64,000 nucleotides of DNA from Gammaproteobacteria bacterium (GTDB lineage Bacteria; Pseudomonadota; Gammaproteobacteria; Enterobacterales; Permianibacteraceae). Where the stretch lies: positions 62,001 through 126,000 of the forward strand of contig JACPFT010000009.1 of NCBI GenBank assembly GCA_016182845.1. Reading direction: 5' to 3'. Position 1 is the stretch's first letter. Every line of letters begins with the position of its first letter. Positions 39,554-49,417 of the stretch are shown here, piece by piece. The translations under genes were made by a program, and so were the position numbers. The notes under the pieces were generated by a model. The model saw only the letters and a program-made list of their open reading frames with translations. It did no database searches and was not told the DNA's origin.

Positions 39554-40546
39554 ATGGTGATCGCCATGAAAGACGTGGATCTGAATCTGCTCGGGGTGTT
39601 CGACGCCATCATGACCGAGCGTTCGGTGACCAAGGCCGCCGAGCGCCTGGCCATGACCCAGCCGGCGGTGTCCAATGCGGTGAGCCGCATGCGCCATGCC
39701 TATGGCGATCCGCTGTTCGTCAAGAACGGGCGGGGCATCCAGCCCACGCCCAAGGCCATCACACTCTGGCAGCAGATCCGCGAACCCTTGCACAACCTGC
39801 GCGAAGCCGTGGATCCGCCCGCCTTCGAGCCGGGACGCGCCGCGCGCCGTTTCCGCATCGCCACCACGGACGTCATGACCCAGCTCGTCTGGCTGCCCCT
39901 GCGCCAGCTCCTGGAACGGGAAGCGCCGGGCATCGACATTCATGCCGTGCCCTACACGACCACTAACGGCGAGAAGCTGCTGGCCGATGCCGAGGCCGAT
40001 ATGGTCATCGGTATGTTCAACGACCCGCCCCGGGACCTGCGCACGGCCTGGCTGTTCGACAGCGCCAGCATCTGCGCCATGCGCCGGGACCATCCCCTGG
40101 CCAAGGCGCCCCTGACCCTGGATCGTTATCTCGCCGCCGATCACCTGGTGGTGTCCCTGTCCGGCGAGCCCACCAGTCCGGTGGATCAGCAGCTGGCGCA
40201 GATGGGCTACAAGCGGCGCATCGCCATGACCGTCAACCAGTTCGCCTCGGTGCCGGAACTGCTCAAGGGCAGCGACCTCATCTGCGTCGCGCCGCGCACG
40301 GTGGTTACTTGCAGCCTGTTCAGCGGCGAGCTGCACCTGGTCCCGCCGCCCTTCGACATCCCCAACAAGGGCCTGAGCCTGGCCTGGCACGCCCGCCACG
40401 ACCGCGATCCGGGCCATGCCTGGCTGCGCGAGAACCTGATCGCCATCGCCGTGCAGCGTTGGGAGGAATACGGGCGCTGCTGGCAGGAAGGGCAGAAACG
40501 CCATGCGCAGCGGAGCAAGGCAGAGGTGGGCAAGTCTCCGAGCTGA
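39554..40546 (+). CDS. LysR family regulator divergent from the RND pump (NodD/MexT-like branch)
   Basis: A 330-residue LysR protein. DLNLLGVFDAIMTERSVTKA and AERLAMTQPAVSNAVSRMR form the helix-turn-helix, with D-P-L-F-V following, the pattern of the NodD/NahR/LeuO/MexT branch. The C-terminal effector domain spans about 95-310. The start at ATG 39554 is in a weak context; ATG 39566 is possible. It lies 241 bases from the adaptor gene and transcribes the other way, as mexT does for mexEF-oprN, so it probably controls this pump. The AT-rich gap contains a GCATGC dyad and several T-N11-A candidates. Confidence 0.88.
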   Translation: MVIAMKDVDLNLLGVFDAIMTERSVTKAAERLAMTQPAVSNAVSRMRHAYGDPLFVKNGRGIQPTPKAITLWQQIREPLHNLREAVDPPAFEPGRAARRFRIATTDVMTQLVWLPLRQLLEREAPGIDIHAVPYTTTNGEKLLADAEADMVIGMFNDPPRDLRTAWLFDSASICAMRRDHPLAKAPLTLDRYLAADHLVVSLSGEPTSPVDQQLAQMGYKRRIAMTVNQFASVPELLKGSDLICVAPRTVVTCSLFSGELHLVPPPFDIPNKGLSLAWHARHDRDPGHAWLRENLIAIAVQRWEEYGRCWQEGQKRHAQRSKAEVGKSPS

Positions 40547-40903
40547 ATGGCCGTTCCGAAGTGGACTACAACAAGCCCGTTCGTCCTGAGTAGTCCGCGT
40601 CAGCGGGCGTATCGAAGGATGAACGGGCTACCGGGGTGCTTCGATACGCGGGCCTTCCGCCCGCTACTCAGCACGAACGGAGCAAAAAAACGAACGGTGG
40701 TTCCGCAACGCGATTTTTGGTGAGACCAAAACAAATTCAGTACCGAGGCGTGACCGCGATTCAATTTCCGTTCAGCGCCCGTAGCCAAGTATTTCCCTGA
40801 ACCGCCATAATCGGTTCGGCCCGGCGCTGGAACAGGTTCGGGCGGTTTCCCTCCACGTTCTCGCGTATGCCACCCGCCTCGTCTCGCGGGTGCAAGGATG
40901 CTT
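40547..40903. other. Intergenic region upstream of the alpha-2-macroglobulin gene
   Basis: About 100 bases (40577-40680) are a long inverted repeat. The remaining 220 bases hold no convincing gene or promoter; AAGGA at 40894-40898 is the ribosome-binding site of the next gene. Confidence 0.6.
40577..40680. repeat. Long inverted repeat with CCGTTCGT termini
   Basis: The left arm (40577-40616) starts CCGTTCGTCCTGAGTAG and contains GTCAGCGGGCGTATCGAAG. The right arm (40639-40680) is its near complement, ending CTACTCAGCACGAACGG. A shorter relative lies at 46777-46809. It could form a cruciform or a strong transcript hairpin. Confidence 0.8.
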
Positions 40904-43900
40904 ATGGTCGCCCTCCTCAAAACGCTCGTCCGGCCGTTCGGGCTGGCTTTGGCCTTGCTTTGGCGCGCGCTCGCCGCGCTGGCCGGTTTCCTCTTCGGGC
41001 GCATCGCCTGGGCGGCGCCGCCTTGGGCGCGGTTGCTCGGCCGCGGGGGAGCGAGTCTGGCGCAGTGGAGCAAGGCCCACCCGGCCAAGGCGGCACTGGG
41101 CTTTACCGGGCTCCTGGCCGTGACAGCCGGCAGCTGGTATGGCTGGCAGTGGTACAAGAACCTGCCCCAGCCCCATCGCGTCGAGTACCGCGTGGAGGCG
41201 CCGGCCCTGACTCCCTATGAGCAGGAGGTCGTGGTCTACCAGCCCTTGCGCATCGTGTTCCGCGAATCGGTGGCGCCGCTCAAGCTCGTGGGCAAGCCGG
41301 TGACTCAGGGCGTACGCCTGTCGCCCGAGCATGCCGGCCAGTGGAGCTGGATCTCCGACCGCGTGCTGGAGTTCAGGCCCAAGGACGATTGGCCGGTGGG
41401 CCGGCATTTCCGCGTCGCCCTGGACGAGGAAGATTTCTTCAGCCCCGGCGTCCTGTTGGAGAACTACCAGCCGGAATTCGATAGCGCGCCCTTCGCGGCG
41501 ACCGTCAGCCAGGCCGAGCTCTACCAGGACCCCCAGGACAGCACGCTGAAAAAACTGGTGGCCACGATCCATTTCTCCCATCCGGTGGACGAGGCCAGCT
41601 TGCGCGAGCGCATAGCCCTGAAGCTGGGCGATGGCCTGAAATACCGCGATGCGATTTCTCAACACGAACTCAGCTTCGACAAGCTGAAGCTCAATGCCTA
41701 TGTGCATTCGGCGCCCCTGGCCGTGCCCCTGGAATCCACGCCCATCGAGCTCGTCGTCGACAAGGGCGTCTCCGCCGCGCGCGGCGGCAATGCACTCGAA
41801 AACCCGCTGAAGCGCGTCGTGAACGTGCCCGGCCGCTACCGTCTGGAATTCAATAGCATCGCCATGCAGTACGTGAACAACGAGAAGGGCGAGCCGGAAC
41901 AGGTCCTGATGCTGGCCTCCAATTTCGGTATCGGCGACGAGGCCATGAAGGGCAAGCTCAAGGCCTGGCTGCTGCCGGAACGCAACAAGGACGGCCAGGA
42001 ATACTGGAGTGAAGGTGATATCAGCGAAACATTCTTGCGCGGGTTGGCGCCCCTGGCCCTGGCGCGAGTGCCGGGCACCGAACAAGCCAATTTGAGCCAT
42101 GCCTACCGCTTCAAGGCGCCGGTGGGCCGTTATGTCTATCTGAAGATCGATGGAGGCATCGAGGCGGTGGGCGGCTATCTCTCCAAGAACCCGACCGACA
42201 CGGTGTTTCAGATCGGCGAATACCCGAAAGTGCTCAAGCTGATGGCCGAGGGTGCGCTCTTGAGCCTGAAGGGCGAGAAGAAGCTGGGCTTCATGGCCCA
42301 GGGCCTGAAGGGCGTGAAAGTGGAGATCGCCCGGCTGCTGCCCAACCAGCTGCATCACCTGGTGGATCAGAATTACGGCGCCTTCGCCAAGCCCACGGTC
42401 TATGACCAGAACTTCGATCGCCTGGTGGAGCGGGAGAGCTTCACCCGTGAATTCCCCGGCGCCGATCCGGCCAAGCCGGTCTATGACCATGTGGACCTGA
42501 GTGCCTACCTGGACGCGGCGGGTGGCCGGCGCGGCGTGTTCGTCCTGCGCCTGACGCCCTTCGATCCGGCCGACCCGAAACGCGAATACGGCGACTACGA
42601 GTATGACGACGATTCCGGGGATGCCCCCAAGGATCGGCGCTTCGTCCTGGTCACCGATCTGGGGCTGGTCGCCAAGCGCAATCTGGACGGCAGTCAGGAC
42701 GTGTTCGTGCAATCTCTGGGGGGCGGCACGCCCATTGCCGGCGCCACTGTGGACATCATCGGCCGTAACGGCCTGCCCGTGGCCAGCGGCGCCACGGACG
42801 CCCAGGGCCGCGCCCATTTCGACAAGCTGGCCGAGCTGCGCCGGGAAAAGACGCCGCTGATGGTGGTGGTGTCCCAGGGCTCGGATCTGTCCTTCCTGCC
42901 TTTCGGGGGCAGCAGCCACCGCCTGGATTTCTCCCGCTTCGATATCGGCGGCCTGTCCAATTCGACCTCGGCCAACCAGCTCTCGGCCTATGCCTTCACC
43001 GATCGGGGCCTTTACCGGCCGGGTGAGACCGCCCACATCGGCTATCTGGTGCGCACCGCCGATTTCCGCATGCCCCTGGAGGGCGTGCCGCTCGAAATCC
43101 AGGTCAGCGATCCGCGCGGCGGCACGGCCCTGGAGAAGCGTGTGCGCCTCTCGGCCTCCGGCCTGGAGAGCTTCGATTTCCCCACCGACGAAACCGCGCC
43201 GGCCGGGGAATACCAGGCCAGCGTCTACCTGGTGAAAAATAATTACCGTGACGTCTTGCTGGGCAGCGTCAGCTTCAAGGTGCGGGATTTCGAGCCGGAT
43301 CGCCTGAAGGTGAGCACCAGCCTGAGCGCGGCGCCCGTGGCCGGTTGGCTGCGTCCCGAGGACGTTCAGGCCAAGGTCCAGGCCCGGCATCTGTTCGGCG
43401 CACCGGCCTCGGATCGGCGGGTCAATGGCGAGCTGCGCTTGTCGCCGGCCTTCCCGGCCTTCCCGCAATACCCTGAGCATCGTTTCCACGTGGACGGTGT
43501 GCTGAAAGAGGCGGTCAAGGAAAACCTGCCCGAGACCAAGACCGATGCCAACGGCGAGGCCAGCCTCAACCTCAATCTGCAACGCTTCGCCCGCAGCACC
43601 TACCGCCTGCACCTGCTGACCCGCGTCTTCGAGGCCGAGGGCGGGCGCAATGTCGCCGCCGAGGCGGCCCAGCTGGTGTCCAGCGCGCCCTATCTGGTGG
43701 GCGTGAAGACCCCGGACCGCCTGGATTACGTGAACAAGGGGGCGGTACGCAAGACCCAGTGGCTGGCCGTGGATCCGGCGCTGAAACCGGTGGCCGCCGA
43801 ACGCTTGAGCCTGACGCGCATCGAGTACCGCTATCTGTCTGTCCTGGTGAAACAGCCCAACGGCACCTTCAAGTTCGAGTCCCGGCGCAAGGAGATCGTG

Positions 43901-46756
43901 CGCGGCAGCGAGAACTACGCCATCGCCGCCGGGGGCACGGAGCTGGTGCTCGACACTTCCGAACCGGGCGAGTTCGCCTATCAGCTGCGCGATGCGGAGG
44001 GCAATGAACTGAACTCCCTCAGCTATAGCGTGGCCGGCGCGGCCAACTTGAGCCGCAGCCTGGAACGCAATGCCGAGCTGCAGCTGAAGCTGGAGAAGGG
44101 CTCCTACGCGCCCGGCGAGTCCATCGCCATTTCCCTGCGCGCGCCCTATACCGGCGCCGGCCTCATCACCATCGAGCGCGACAAGGTCTATGCCGCTCAG
44201 TGGTTCAAGGCCGACACCACGAGCTCGGTGCAGCACATCACCGTGCCCGAGGGCTTGGAGGGCAATGCCTATGTGAACGTGCAGTTCCTGCGCGATCCGG
44301 CCTCGCCCGAAGTCTATATGAGCCCGCTGTCCTATGGCGTGGCGCCCTTCGCCGTGGCCCTGGACGCGCGCAAGCTGGCCGTCAAGGTCGATGCCAAGCC
44401 CCTGATCGAACCGGGCCAGAACCTGGAAATGCAGGTCAGCGCGCCGGAGCCGGGCCGGGTCGTGGTCTTCGCCATCGACGAGGGCATTCTGCAAGTGGCC
44501 CGCTACAAGACTCCGGACCCCCTGGCCTTCTTCTTCCAGAAGCGAGCCTTGGAAGTGGACACCAGCCAGATCCTGGATCTGCTGCTGCCGGAGTTCAGCC
44601 AGCTGATGAACGCCGCCGCACCGGGCGGCGACGCCGAGGGCGCCCTGGGCCGTCATCTCAATCCCTTCAAGAAGAAACGCCAGAAGCCCGTGGCCTATTG
44701 GTCGGGGGTCATGGACCTGCCGGCCGAGGGCCTGAGCCTGTCCTACCCGGTGCCCGAGAGCTTCAACGGCAAGCTGCGGCTCATGGCCGTGGCGGTGACG
44801 GCGGGGCGCATCGGCGTCTTCCAGGGCGCGACGGAAGTGCGCGGTCAGCTGGTGCTCACCCCCAACGTGCCGGCCATGGTGGCGCCGGGGGACGAGTTCC
44901 TGGTGTCGACCGGGGTGTTCAACAACGGCGACAAGCCGGTGAACGCCAAGCTCGTGCTAAAGACCGGCAAGTCCATAAGCATCCTCTCCGAGGCCAGCCC
45001 CAGCCTCGCCATCGAGCCCCTGCGTGAGGGCGTGGCCGAGTTCCGCCTCAAGGCGGGCGAGGTCCTGGGCTCGGCGGACCTGGTCTTCGAGGTGGAGGCG
45101 GGCAAGGCCCGTGCGCGGGTTCCCGAGGCGGTGTCGGTGCGGCCGGCCACGCCTTACCGCGTCGGCCTGTCCGTGGGCCGCTACGCCAAGGACCTGGAGT
45201 CGCTCAAGGCGACGCGGACCCTGCATCCCGAGTTGTCCAAGGTCTTCCTGGGCGTGGACGGCACGCCCCTGGTCTGGGGCCAGGGCCTGGCCAATTATCT
45301 GGCCGACTACAGCTATTCCTGCACCGAGCAACTGGTGTCCATGGCCATGCCGGGCCTCATCTGGGCGCCGGCGGAGGAGCTCACGGCCGGGCGGGTGCCC
45401 ATGGTGGACAATGCGGTGCGCATGCTCATGAGCCGGCAGAATTCGGCGGGCGGCTTCGGCCTCTGGGCCGCCAATCCGGTGGTCTATCCGGAAGTGTCCC
45501 TGCACGCGGCGGACTTCCTGCTGGAGGCCAAGCTGCGCGGCGTGGCCGTGCCCCACGATCTCTTCGAGCGGACCCTGTCCTACTTGGGTCAGCTCGCCAA
45601 CGGCCCCTCGGAAGGCCTGACGGAGCTCAGGAACCGCGCCCACGCGGCCTATCTGCTGACCCGCCACGGCCAGGTGACGACTGGCGCCCTGGCCAGCATC
45701 CAGGAACAGGCCGAGGCGCATCATCCCAAGACCTGGAAGTCGGATCTGACCGCCGCCTATCTCTCCGCCAGCCACCGTCTGCTCAAGCAGGACCGCCTCG
45801 CCCGGGACCTGGACAAGGCCGTGCCCTGGCATCAGCTGGGCAAGCACGACGGCGCCTATGGCGTGTACTACGACGCCCTGGTGCACGACGCCGAGCTCAT
45901 GACCTTGCGCCTGCGCCACACGCCGGGGGCGGCGGAGGACCTGCCCACCGAGTTGTTGGACGCCCTGGGCGCCCGCCTCAACAAGGGCAACTACCATTCC
46001 CTGTCGGCGGCGCTTCTGCTGCGCGCCCTGGATGCCTATGGCGAGGCGGCGCGTAAGCTGGGCGGGACTTATGCCGCACGGGCCAAGCTGGCCAAGGAAC
46101 AGGCCCAGGTCCTGGCCATGAGCGGCAGGCCGGCACGCGCCGCCGTGCCCTTCGGGACCGAGTCCTTCGAGCTGACCAAGACCGGCGAGCTGGACGGCTT
46201 TTATTTCCTGTCCGAGGCCGGCTTCGACAAGGGCGTGCCGGCCGCCGAGCTCAAACAAGGCTTGGAGATCGTGCGCGAGTTCCTCAGCCTGGACGGCCAG
46301 CCGGTCAAACAGGTGAAGGTGGGCGAGGAGTTCCTGGTGCGCCTGCGGGCCCGTGCCATCGAGCGGGACTCGGTCAGCCAGGTGGCGGTCGTCGATCTCC
46401 TGCCGGGCGGCGTGGAGCCGGTGGTCAATGCCCCCGCGCCAGAGCCGGTGGCCAACCCTGAGGACGGCGGCGAGGGCGAGGAATGTCCGGACGGTTGCGA
46501 TTCCGAAGAGCCGGTCTGGGTTTCGCCGGTGGGTGGCAAGGACGGCAGCGACTGGCGCCTGGAATACGCCGATGTGCGCGACGACCGCGTGGTCCTCTAC
46601 GGCATGCTAAGTCGCGACGTGGCCACCTATGTCTACCGCGTGCGCGCCACCAATGCCGGCCACTTCACCGCGCCGCCGCCCTATGTGGAGGCCATGTACG
46701 AGCCCATGCTGCAGGGCCGGGGGCAGGGCGGGAGCTTGGAAATCGTGAAGCCGTAA
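40904..46756 (+). CDS. Bacterial alpha-2-macroglobulin family protein with CxEQ thioester
   Basis: A 1950-residue protein with hydrophobic N-terminal segments (about residues 10-40 and 62-80) as membrane anchors; no lipobox is visible. The body is a chain of macroglobulin (MG) domains: MG1-type strands from about 90, the BRD/A2M N-domain with AYAFTDRGLYRPGETAHIGYLVR near 690-715, and the bait-like central region. The thioester motif C1473-T-E-Q lies in a toroid-like helical domain, and the C-terminal receptor-like domain has a small acidic, Cys-containing loop (EECPDGCDSEE). Such proteins trap attacking proteases in the periplasm. It is followed by pbpC, the pairing known from E. coli (yfhM-pbpC). 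ATG 40904 is preferred for its spacing to AAGGA. Confidence 0.92.
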   Translation: MVALLKTLVRPFGLALALLWRALAALAGFLFGRIAWAAPPWARLLGRGGASLAQWSKAHPAKAALGFTGLLAVTAGSWYGWQWYKNLPQPHRVEYRVEAPALTPYEQEVVVYQPLRIVFRESVAPLKLVGKPVTQGVRLSPEHAGQWSWISDRVLEFRPKDDWPVGRHFRVALDEEDFFSPGVLLENYQPEFDSAPFAATVSQAELYQDPQDSTLKKLVATIHFSHPVDEASLRERIALKLGDGLKYRDAISQHELSFDKLKLNAYVHSAPLAVPLESTPIELVVDKGVSAARGGNALENPLKRVVNVPGRYRLEFNSIAMQYVNNEKGEPEQVLMLASNFGIGDEAMKGKLKAWLLPERNKDGQEYWSEGDISETFLRGLAPLALARVPGTEQANLSHAYRFKAPVGRYVYLKIDGGIEAVGGYLSKNPTDTVFQIGEYPKVLKLMAEGALLSLKGEKKLGFMAQGLKGVKVEIARLLPNQLHHLVDQNYGAFAKPTVYDQNFDRLVERESFTREFPGADPAKPVYDHVDLSAYLDAAGGRRGVFVLRLTPFDPADPKREYGDYEYDDDSGDAPKDRRFVLVTDLGLVAKRNLDGSQDVFVQSLGGGTPIAGATVDIIGRNGLPVASGATDAQGRAHFDKLAELRREKTPLMVVVSQGSDLSFLPFGGSSHRLDFSRFDIGGLSNSTSANQLSAYAFTDRGLYRPGETAHIGYLVRTADFRMPLEGVPLEIQVSDPRGGTALEKRVRLSASGLESFDFPTDETAPAGEYQASVYLVKNNYRDVLLGSVSFKVRDFEPDRLKVSTSLSAAPVAGWLRPEDVQAKVQARHLFGAPASDRRVNGELRLSPAFPAFPQYPEHRFHVDGVLKEAVKENLPETKTDANGEASLNLNLQRFARSTYRLHLLTRVFEAEGGRNVAAEAAQLVSSAPYLVGVKTPDRLDYVNKGAVRKTQWLAVDPALKPVAAERLSLTRIEYRYLSVLVKQPNGTFKFESRRKEIVRGSENYAIAAGGTELVLDTSEPGEFAYQLRDAEGNELNSLSYSVAGAANLSRSLERNAELQLKLEKGSYAPGESIAISLRAPYTGAGLITIERDKVYAAQWFKADTTSSVQHITVPEGLEGNAYVNVQFLRDPASPEVYMSPLSYGVAPFAVALDARKLAVKVDAKPLIEPGQNLEMQVSAPEPGRVVVFAIDEGILQVARYKTPDPLAFFFQKRALEVDTSQILDLLLPEFSQLMNAAAPGGDAEGALGRHLNPFKKKRQKPVAYWSGVMDLPAEGLSLSYPVPESFNGKLRLMAVAVTAGRIGVFQGATEVRGQLVLTPNVPAMVAPGDEFLVSTGVFNNGDKPVNAKLVLKTGKSISILSEASPSLAIEPLREGVAEFRLKAGEVLGSADLVFEVEAGKARARVPEAVSVRPATPYRVGLSVGRYAKDLESLKATRTLHPELSKVFLGVDGTPLVWGQGLANYLADYSYSCTEQLVSMAMPGLIWAPAEELTAGRVPMVDNAVRMLMSRQNSAGGFGLWAANPVVYPEVSLHAADFLLEAKLRGVAVPHDLFERTLSYLGQLANGPSEGLTELRNRAHAAYLLTRHGQVTTGALASIQEQAEAHHPKTWKSDLTAAYLSASHRLLKQDRLARDLDKAVPWHQLGKHDGAYGVYYDALVHDAELMTLRLRHTPGAAEDLPTELLDALGARLNKGNYHSLSAALLLRALDAYGEAARKLGGTYAARAKLAKEQAQVLAMSGRPARAAVPFGTESFELTKTGELDGFYFLSEAGFDKGVPAAELKQGLEIVREFLSLDGQPVKQVKVGEEFLVRLRARAIERDSVSQVAVVDLLPGGVEPVVNAPAPEPVANPEDGGEGEECPDGCDSEEPVWVSPVGGKDGSDWRLEYADVRDDRVVLYGMLSRDVATYVYRVRATNAGHFTAPPPYVEAMYEPMLQGRGQGGSLEIVKP

Positions 46757-46776
46757 GGCATCACAGCGGTCCTGCG

Positions 46777-46809
46777 CCGTTCGTCCTGAGCCTGTCGAAG
46801 GGCGAACGG
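46777..46809. repeat. Short dispersed palindrome CCGTTCGTCCTGAG...GGCGAACGG
   Basis: A 33-base inverted repeat between the A2M gene and pbpC. The outer arms CCGTTCG and CGAACGG pair, and the core CCTGAGCCTGTCGAAGG is also partly self-complementary. It is related in its outer arm to 40577-40680. Confidence 0.75.
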
Positions 46810-46841
46810 CATGCGCCGGCCGATTCGGGTGGTATGTCTGT

Positions 46842-49145
46842 ATGAAAAGACGATTCGGGTCATTGGTCGCGGTTCTGATCACGCTGGTTCTGGGTCTGGT
46901 CGTCCTGCGCTACTGGCCCCGGCCCGGTTTCGCGGAAGGCCAGCCCGGCTCGCACCTGGTCCTGGCCGCCGATGGCTCGCTGCTGCGCATGACCCTGGCG
47001 GCGGATGGCCAGTACCGGGTCTGGGTGCCCCTGAACGCTGTGGCGCCCAGCCTGGTGGAGGCGATCCTGCTCAAGGAGGACCAGTATTTTTACTGGCATC
47101 CGGGCATCAATCCCGTGGCCCTGGTCCGTGCCGCCGCCGAGACCTATGGCGGCGGCACGCGCCAGGGCGCGTCCACCCTGAGCATGCAACTGGCGCGGCG
47201 CTGGTACGGGCTCAACACCCGCTCGATTCCGGGCAAACTGGAGCAACTGGTCCTCGCCCTGTGGCTGGAGGCGCGCTACGGCAAGGACGCCATCCTGGAG
47301 GCTTATCTGAACCTGGCGCCCATGGGCGGCAATGTCGAGGGCGTGGAGGCGGGTAGCCGCATCTACTTCAACAAGCCCGCCAGCAAGCTTTCCCTGGCCG
47401 AGAGCCTGGCCCTGGCGGTCCTGCCCCAGAAACCGTCCGCGCGTGGCGATTTCGGCGAGGACTTGCAGGCGGCGCGCCGGCTCCTCGCGGCCCAATGGCA
47501 GGCCGCCCATGTCGACGACGAGGTTCGGCTGGCCCTGGCGGAACTGCCGGTTTCGGCGCGCAGCCGCCGGCATCTGCCCTTCCGCGCGCCTCATCTCGTC
47601 GAGCAGCTGCTGGCCGCCGAGCCGGCGCGTCAGCGCTTCGACACCACCCTGGATCCGGCCTTGCAGAACCTGCTGGAGCGACAGATCCGCCGCTATATCG
47701 GCGAGCGGGGTCAGCTTGGCGTGGTCAATGCCACGGCCATCCTGGTGGACAGTCGGGACATGGCGGTCAAGGCCCTGGTGGGCTCGGCGAATTATTTCGA
47801 TGCCGCCATCGCCGGCCAGGTCAATGGCGTCCTGGCCAAGCGCTCGCCTGGCTCCACGCTCAAGCCCTTTTTGTATGGCCTGGCTATCGATCAGGGCCTG
47901 ATCCATCCCATGTCCGTGCTCAAGGATGCGCCCACAGCCTTCGGCCCCTTCCAGCCGGAGAATTTCGACGGCCGCTTCGCCGGCCCGGTGGCGGCCCGCG
48001 ATGCCCTGGTGCGCAGCCGCAATGTGCCGGCGGTCTGGTTGGCGACCCAGGTGCGCGAGCCCAGCCTCCACGGTTTCCTGCACAGCGCCGGTGTGTCGCA
48101 CCTGAAGAGCGAGACCCATTACGGCCTGGCCCTGGCCTTGGGCGGCGGCGAACTGAGCATGGAAGAGTTGGCGACGCTTTATGCCCTGTTGGCTAACGAG
48201 GGGCGGCTGAAATCCCTGCGCTACCGTCAGGACCAGAAGAGCGCCGAGGGGCCGCGTCTCCTGTCCCCGGAAGCCGCCTTTCTGGTGCTGGACATGCTCA
48301 AGGACAATCCCCGTCCCGATGGCTTGCCGGCCGGCGCCCGTTCCTGGACCACGGCCTGGAAGACCGGCACGTCCTGGGGCTTTCGCGATGCCTGGACGGC
48401 GGGCGTGGTGGGCCATTACGTTCTGGTGGTCTGGGCCGGCAATTTCGACGGGCACGGTAATCCGGCCCTGGTCGGCATCGACACTGCCGCGCCGCTGTTT
48501 TTCCGCATCGCCGATGCCCTGCCTCTGAACCTGGCGCGCACGCCGGACCGGCTGCTGCAGCCGCCCAGGGGCCTGCAGCATGTCGAGGTCTGCGCGGCCT
48601 CCGGCGAGCTGCCCAATGCCTGGTGCCCGCAGACGGTTTCTTCCTGGTTCATACCGGGAAAATCGCCCATCAAGGTCTCTAGCCTGCACCGCCCCGTGTT
48701 GATCGACATGCGCACGGGTAAGGCCGCCTGTCCCCCCATCGACCCGGCCCATACGCGCCAGGAAGTGTTCGAGTTCTGGTCTTCGGACATGCAGAAGTTG
48801 TTCCGCGAGGCGGGCATGCCCCGGCGCAGCCCGCCGGACCCGGCGCGGGACTGTGGCCTGGCCGGCTCATCGACAGGGGAGGCGCCGCGCCTGCTCTCGC
48901 CGCTCAATCAGGTGGTCTATACCTTGCGCCTGTCCCACCCCCTAGAGAGCATCGCCCTCCAGGCCACGGCCGGCGCCGAGGTGAAGAAACTCTATTGGTT
49001 CGCCGACAAGCAATACCTGGGGACTAGCGCCCGCGACGCGGGCCTCGCCTGGCGACCGGAGAAATCCGGGCGGTTTTCGGTCCTGGCGGTGGATGACCTG
49101 GGGCGCGGCGCCAGCCGCGAGCTGCGCGTCGAGTTTATGCCGTGA
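46842..49145 (+). CDS. pbpC: Penicillin-binding protein 1C
   Basis: A 767-residue class A-like PBP. An N-terminal anchor (about residues 7-22) precedes a glycosyltransferase 51 domain with EDQYFYWHPGINP and GASTLSMQLARRWYG (catalytic Glu in E-D-Q-Y-F). The transpeptidase domain has S338-T-L-K in KRSPGSTLKPF, then SRNVPAVW, and KTGTSWGFRDAW as the KTG box. A BiPBP_C domain ends the protein (about 690-767). The C-terminal domain is typical of PBP1C. It is encoded 85 bases after the alpha-2-macroglobulin gene. PBP1C is thought to repair peptidoglycan when the envelope is breached and A2M is engaged. Confidence 0.95.
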   Translation: MKRRFGSLVAVLITLVLGLVVLRYWPRPGFAEGQPGSHLVLAADGSLLRMTLAADGQYRVWVPLNAVAPSLVEAILLKEDQYFYWHPGINPVALVRAAAETYGGGTRQGASTLSMQLARRWYGLNTRSIPGKLEQLVLALWLEARYGKDAILEAYLNLAPMGGNVEGVEAGSRIYFNKPASKLSLAESLALAVLPQKPSARGDFGEDLQAARRLLAAQWQAAHVDDEVRLALAELPVSARSRRHLPFRAPHLVEQLLAAEPARQRFDTTLDPALQNLLERQIRRYIGERGQLGVVNATAILVDSRDMAVKALVGSANYFDAAIAGQVNGVLAKRSPGSTLKPFLYGLAIDQGLIHPMSVLKDAPTAFGPFQPENFDGRFAGPVAARDALVRSRNVPAVWLATQVREPSLHGFLHSAGVSHLKSETHYGLALALGGGELSMEELATLYALLANEGRLKSLRYRQDQKSAEGPRLLSPEAAFLVLDMLKDNPRPDGLPAGARSWTTAWKTGTSWGFRDAWTAGVVGHYVLVVWAGNFDGHGNPALVGIDTAAPLFFRIADALPLNLARTPDRLLQPPRGLQHVEVCAASGELPNAWCPQTVSSWFIPGKSPIKVSSLHRPVLIDMRTGKAACPPIDPAHTRQEVFEFWSSDMQKLFREAGMPRRSPPDPARDCGLAGSSTGEAPRLLSPLNQVVYTLRLSHPLESIALQATAGAEVKKLYWFADKQYLGTSARDAGLAWRPEKSGRFSVLAVDDLGRGASRELRVEFMP

Positions 49146-49193
49146 TAAGACCGCAGCCGTTTGGTCGGGACTGCGCAGGGCCATGCAGTTCAC

Positions 49194-49236
49194 CCTCTCC
49201 CGTCCCCTCTCCCATCAAGGGAGAGGGGACGGGAGG
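49194..49236 (+). repeat. Long CT-rich palindrome after pbpC
   Basis: An 18-bp stem: CCCGTCCCCTCTCCC pairs across an ATCAA loop with GGGAGAGGGGACGGG, with further outer pairing. It is the best formed of the CCCTCTCCC family and probably ends pbpC transcription, though without a T-run. Confidence 0.75.
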
Positions 49237-49417
49237 CGTTCGATGCACCGGTTTGGCACTCCCAGCCGTCAGCCCTTCGAAGCGGTATCTACGGAGACCC
49301 CATGAACAGTGTCGAGACGCGGCCCTAATGCCAAGGGCGGCGCGGGAAAGCCAATGTCATGCGCAAGTGGCTGATTTTTTTATCTAACGAAAATCATCGT
49401 AAAAACAAGGCCTAAGC

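Noticed and set aside
40772-44656. A 1294-codon open frame on the minus strand
   Set aside because: It is antisense to the alpha-2-macroglobulin gene, whose protein shows conserved domains and the CTEQ motif. The antisense translation is low-complexity (G, Q, A, H) with no recognisable domain, as expected opposite a GC-rich gene.
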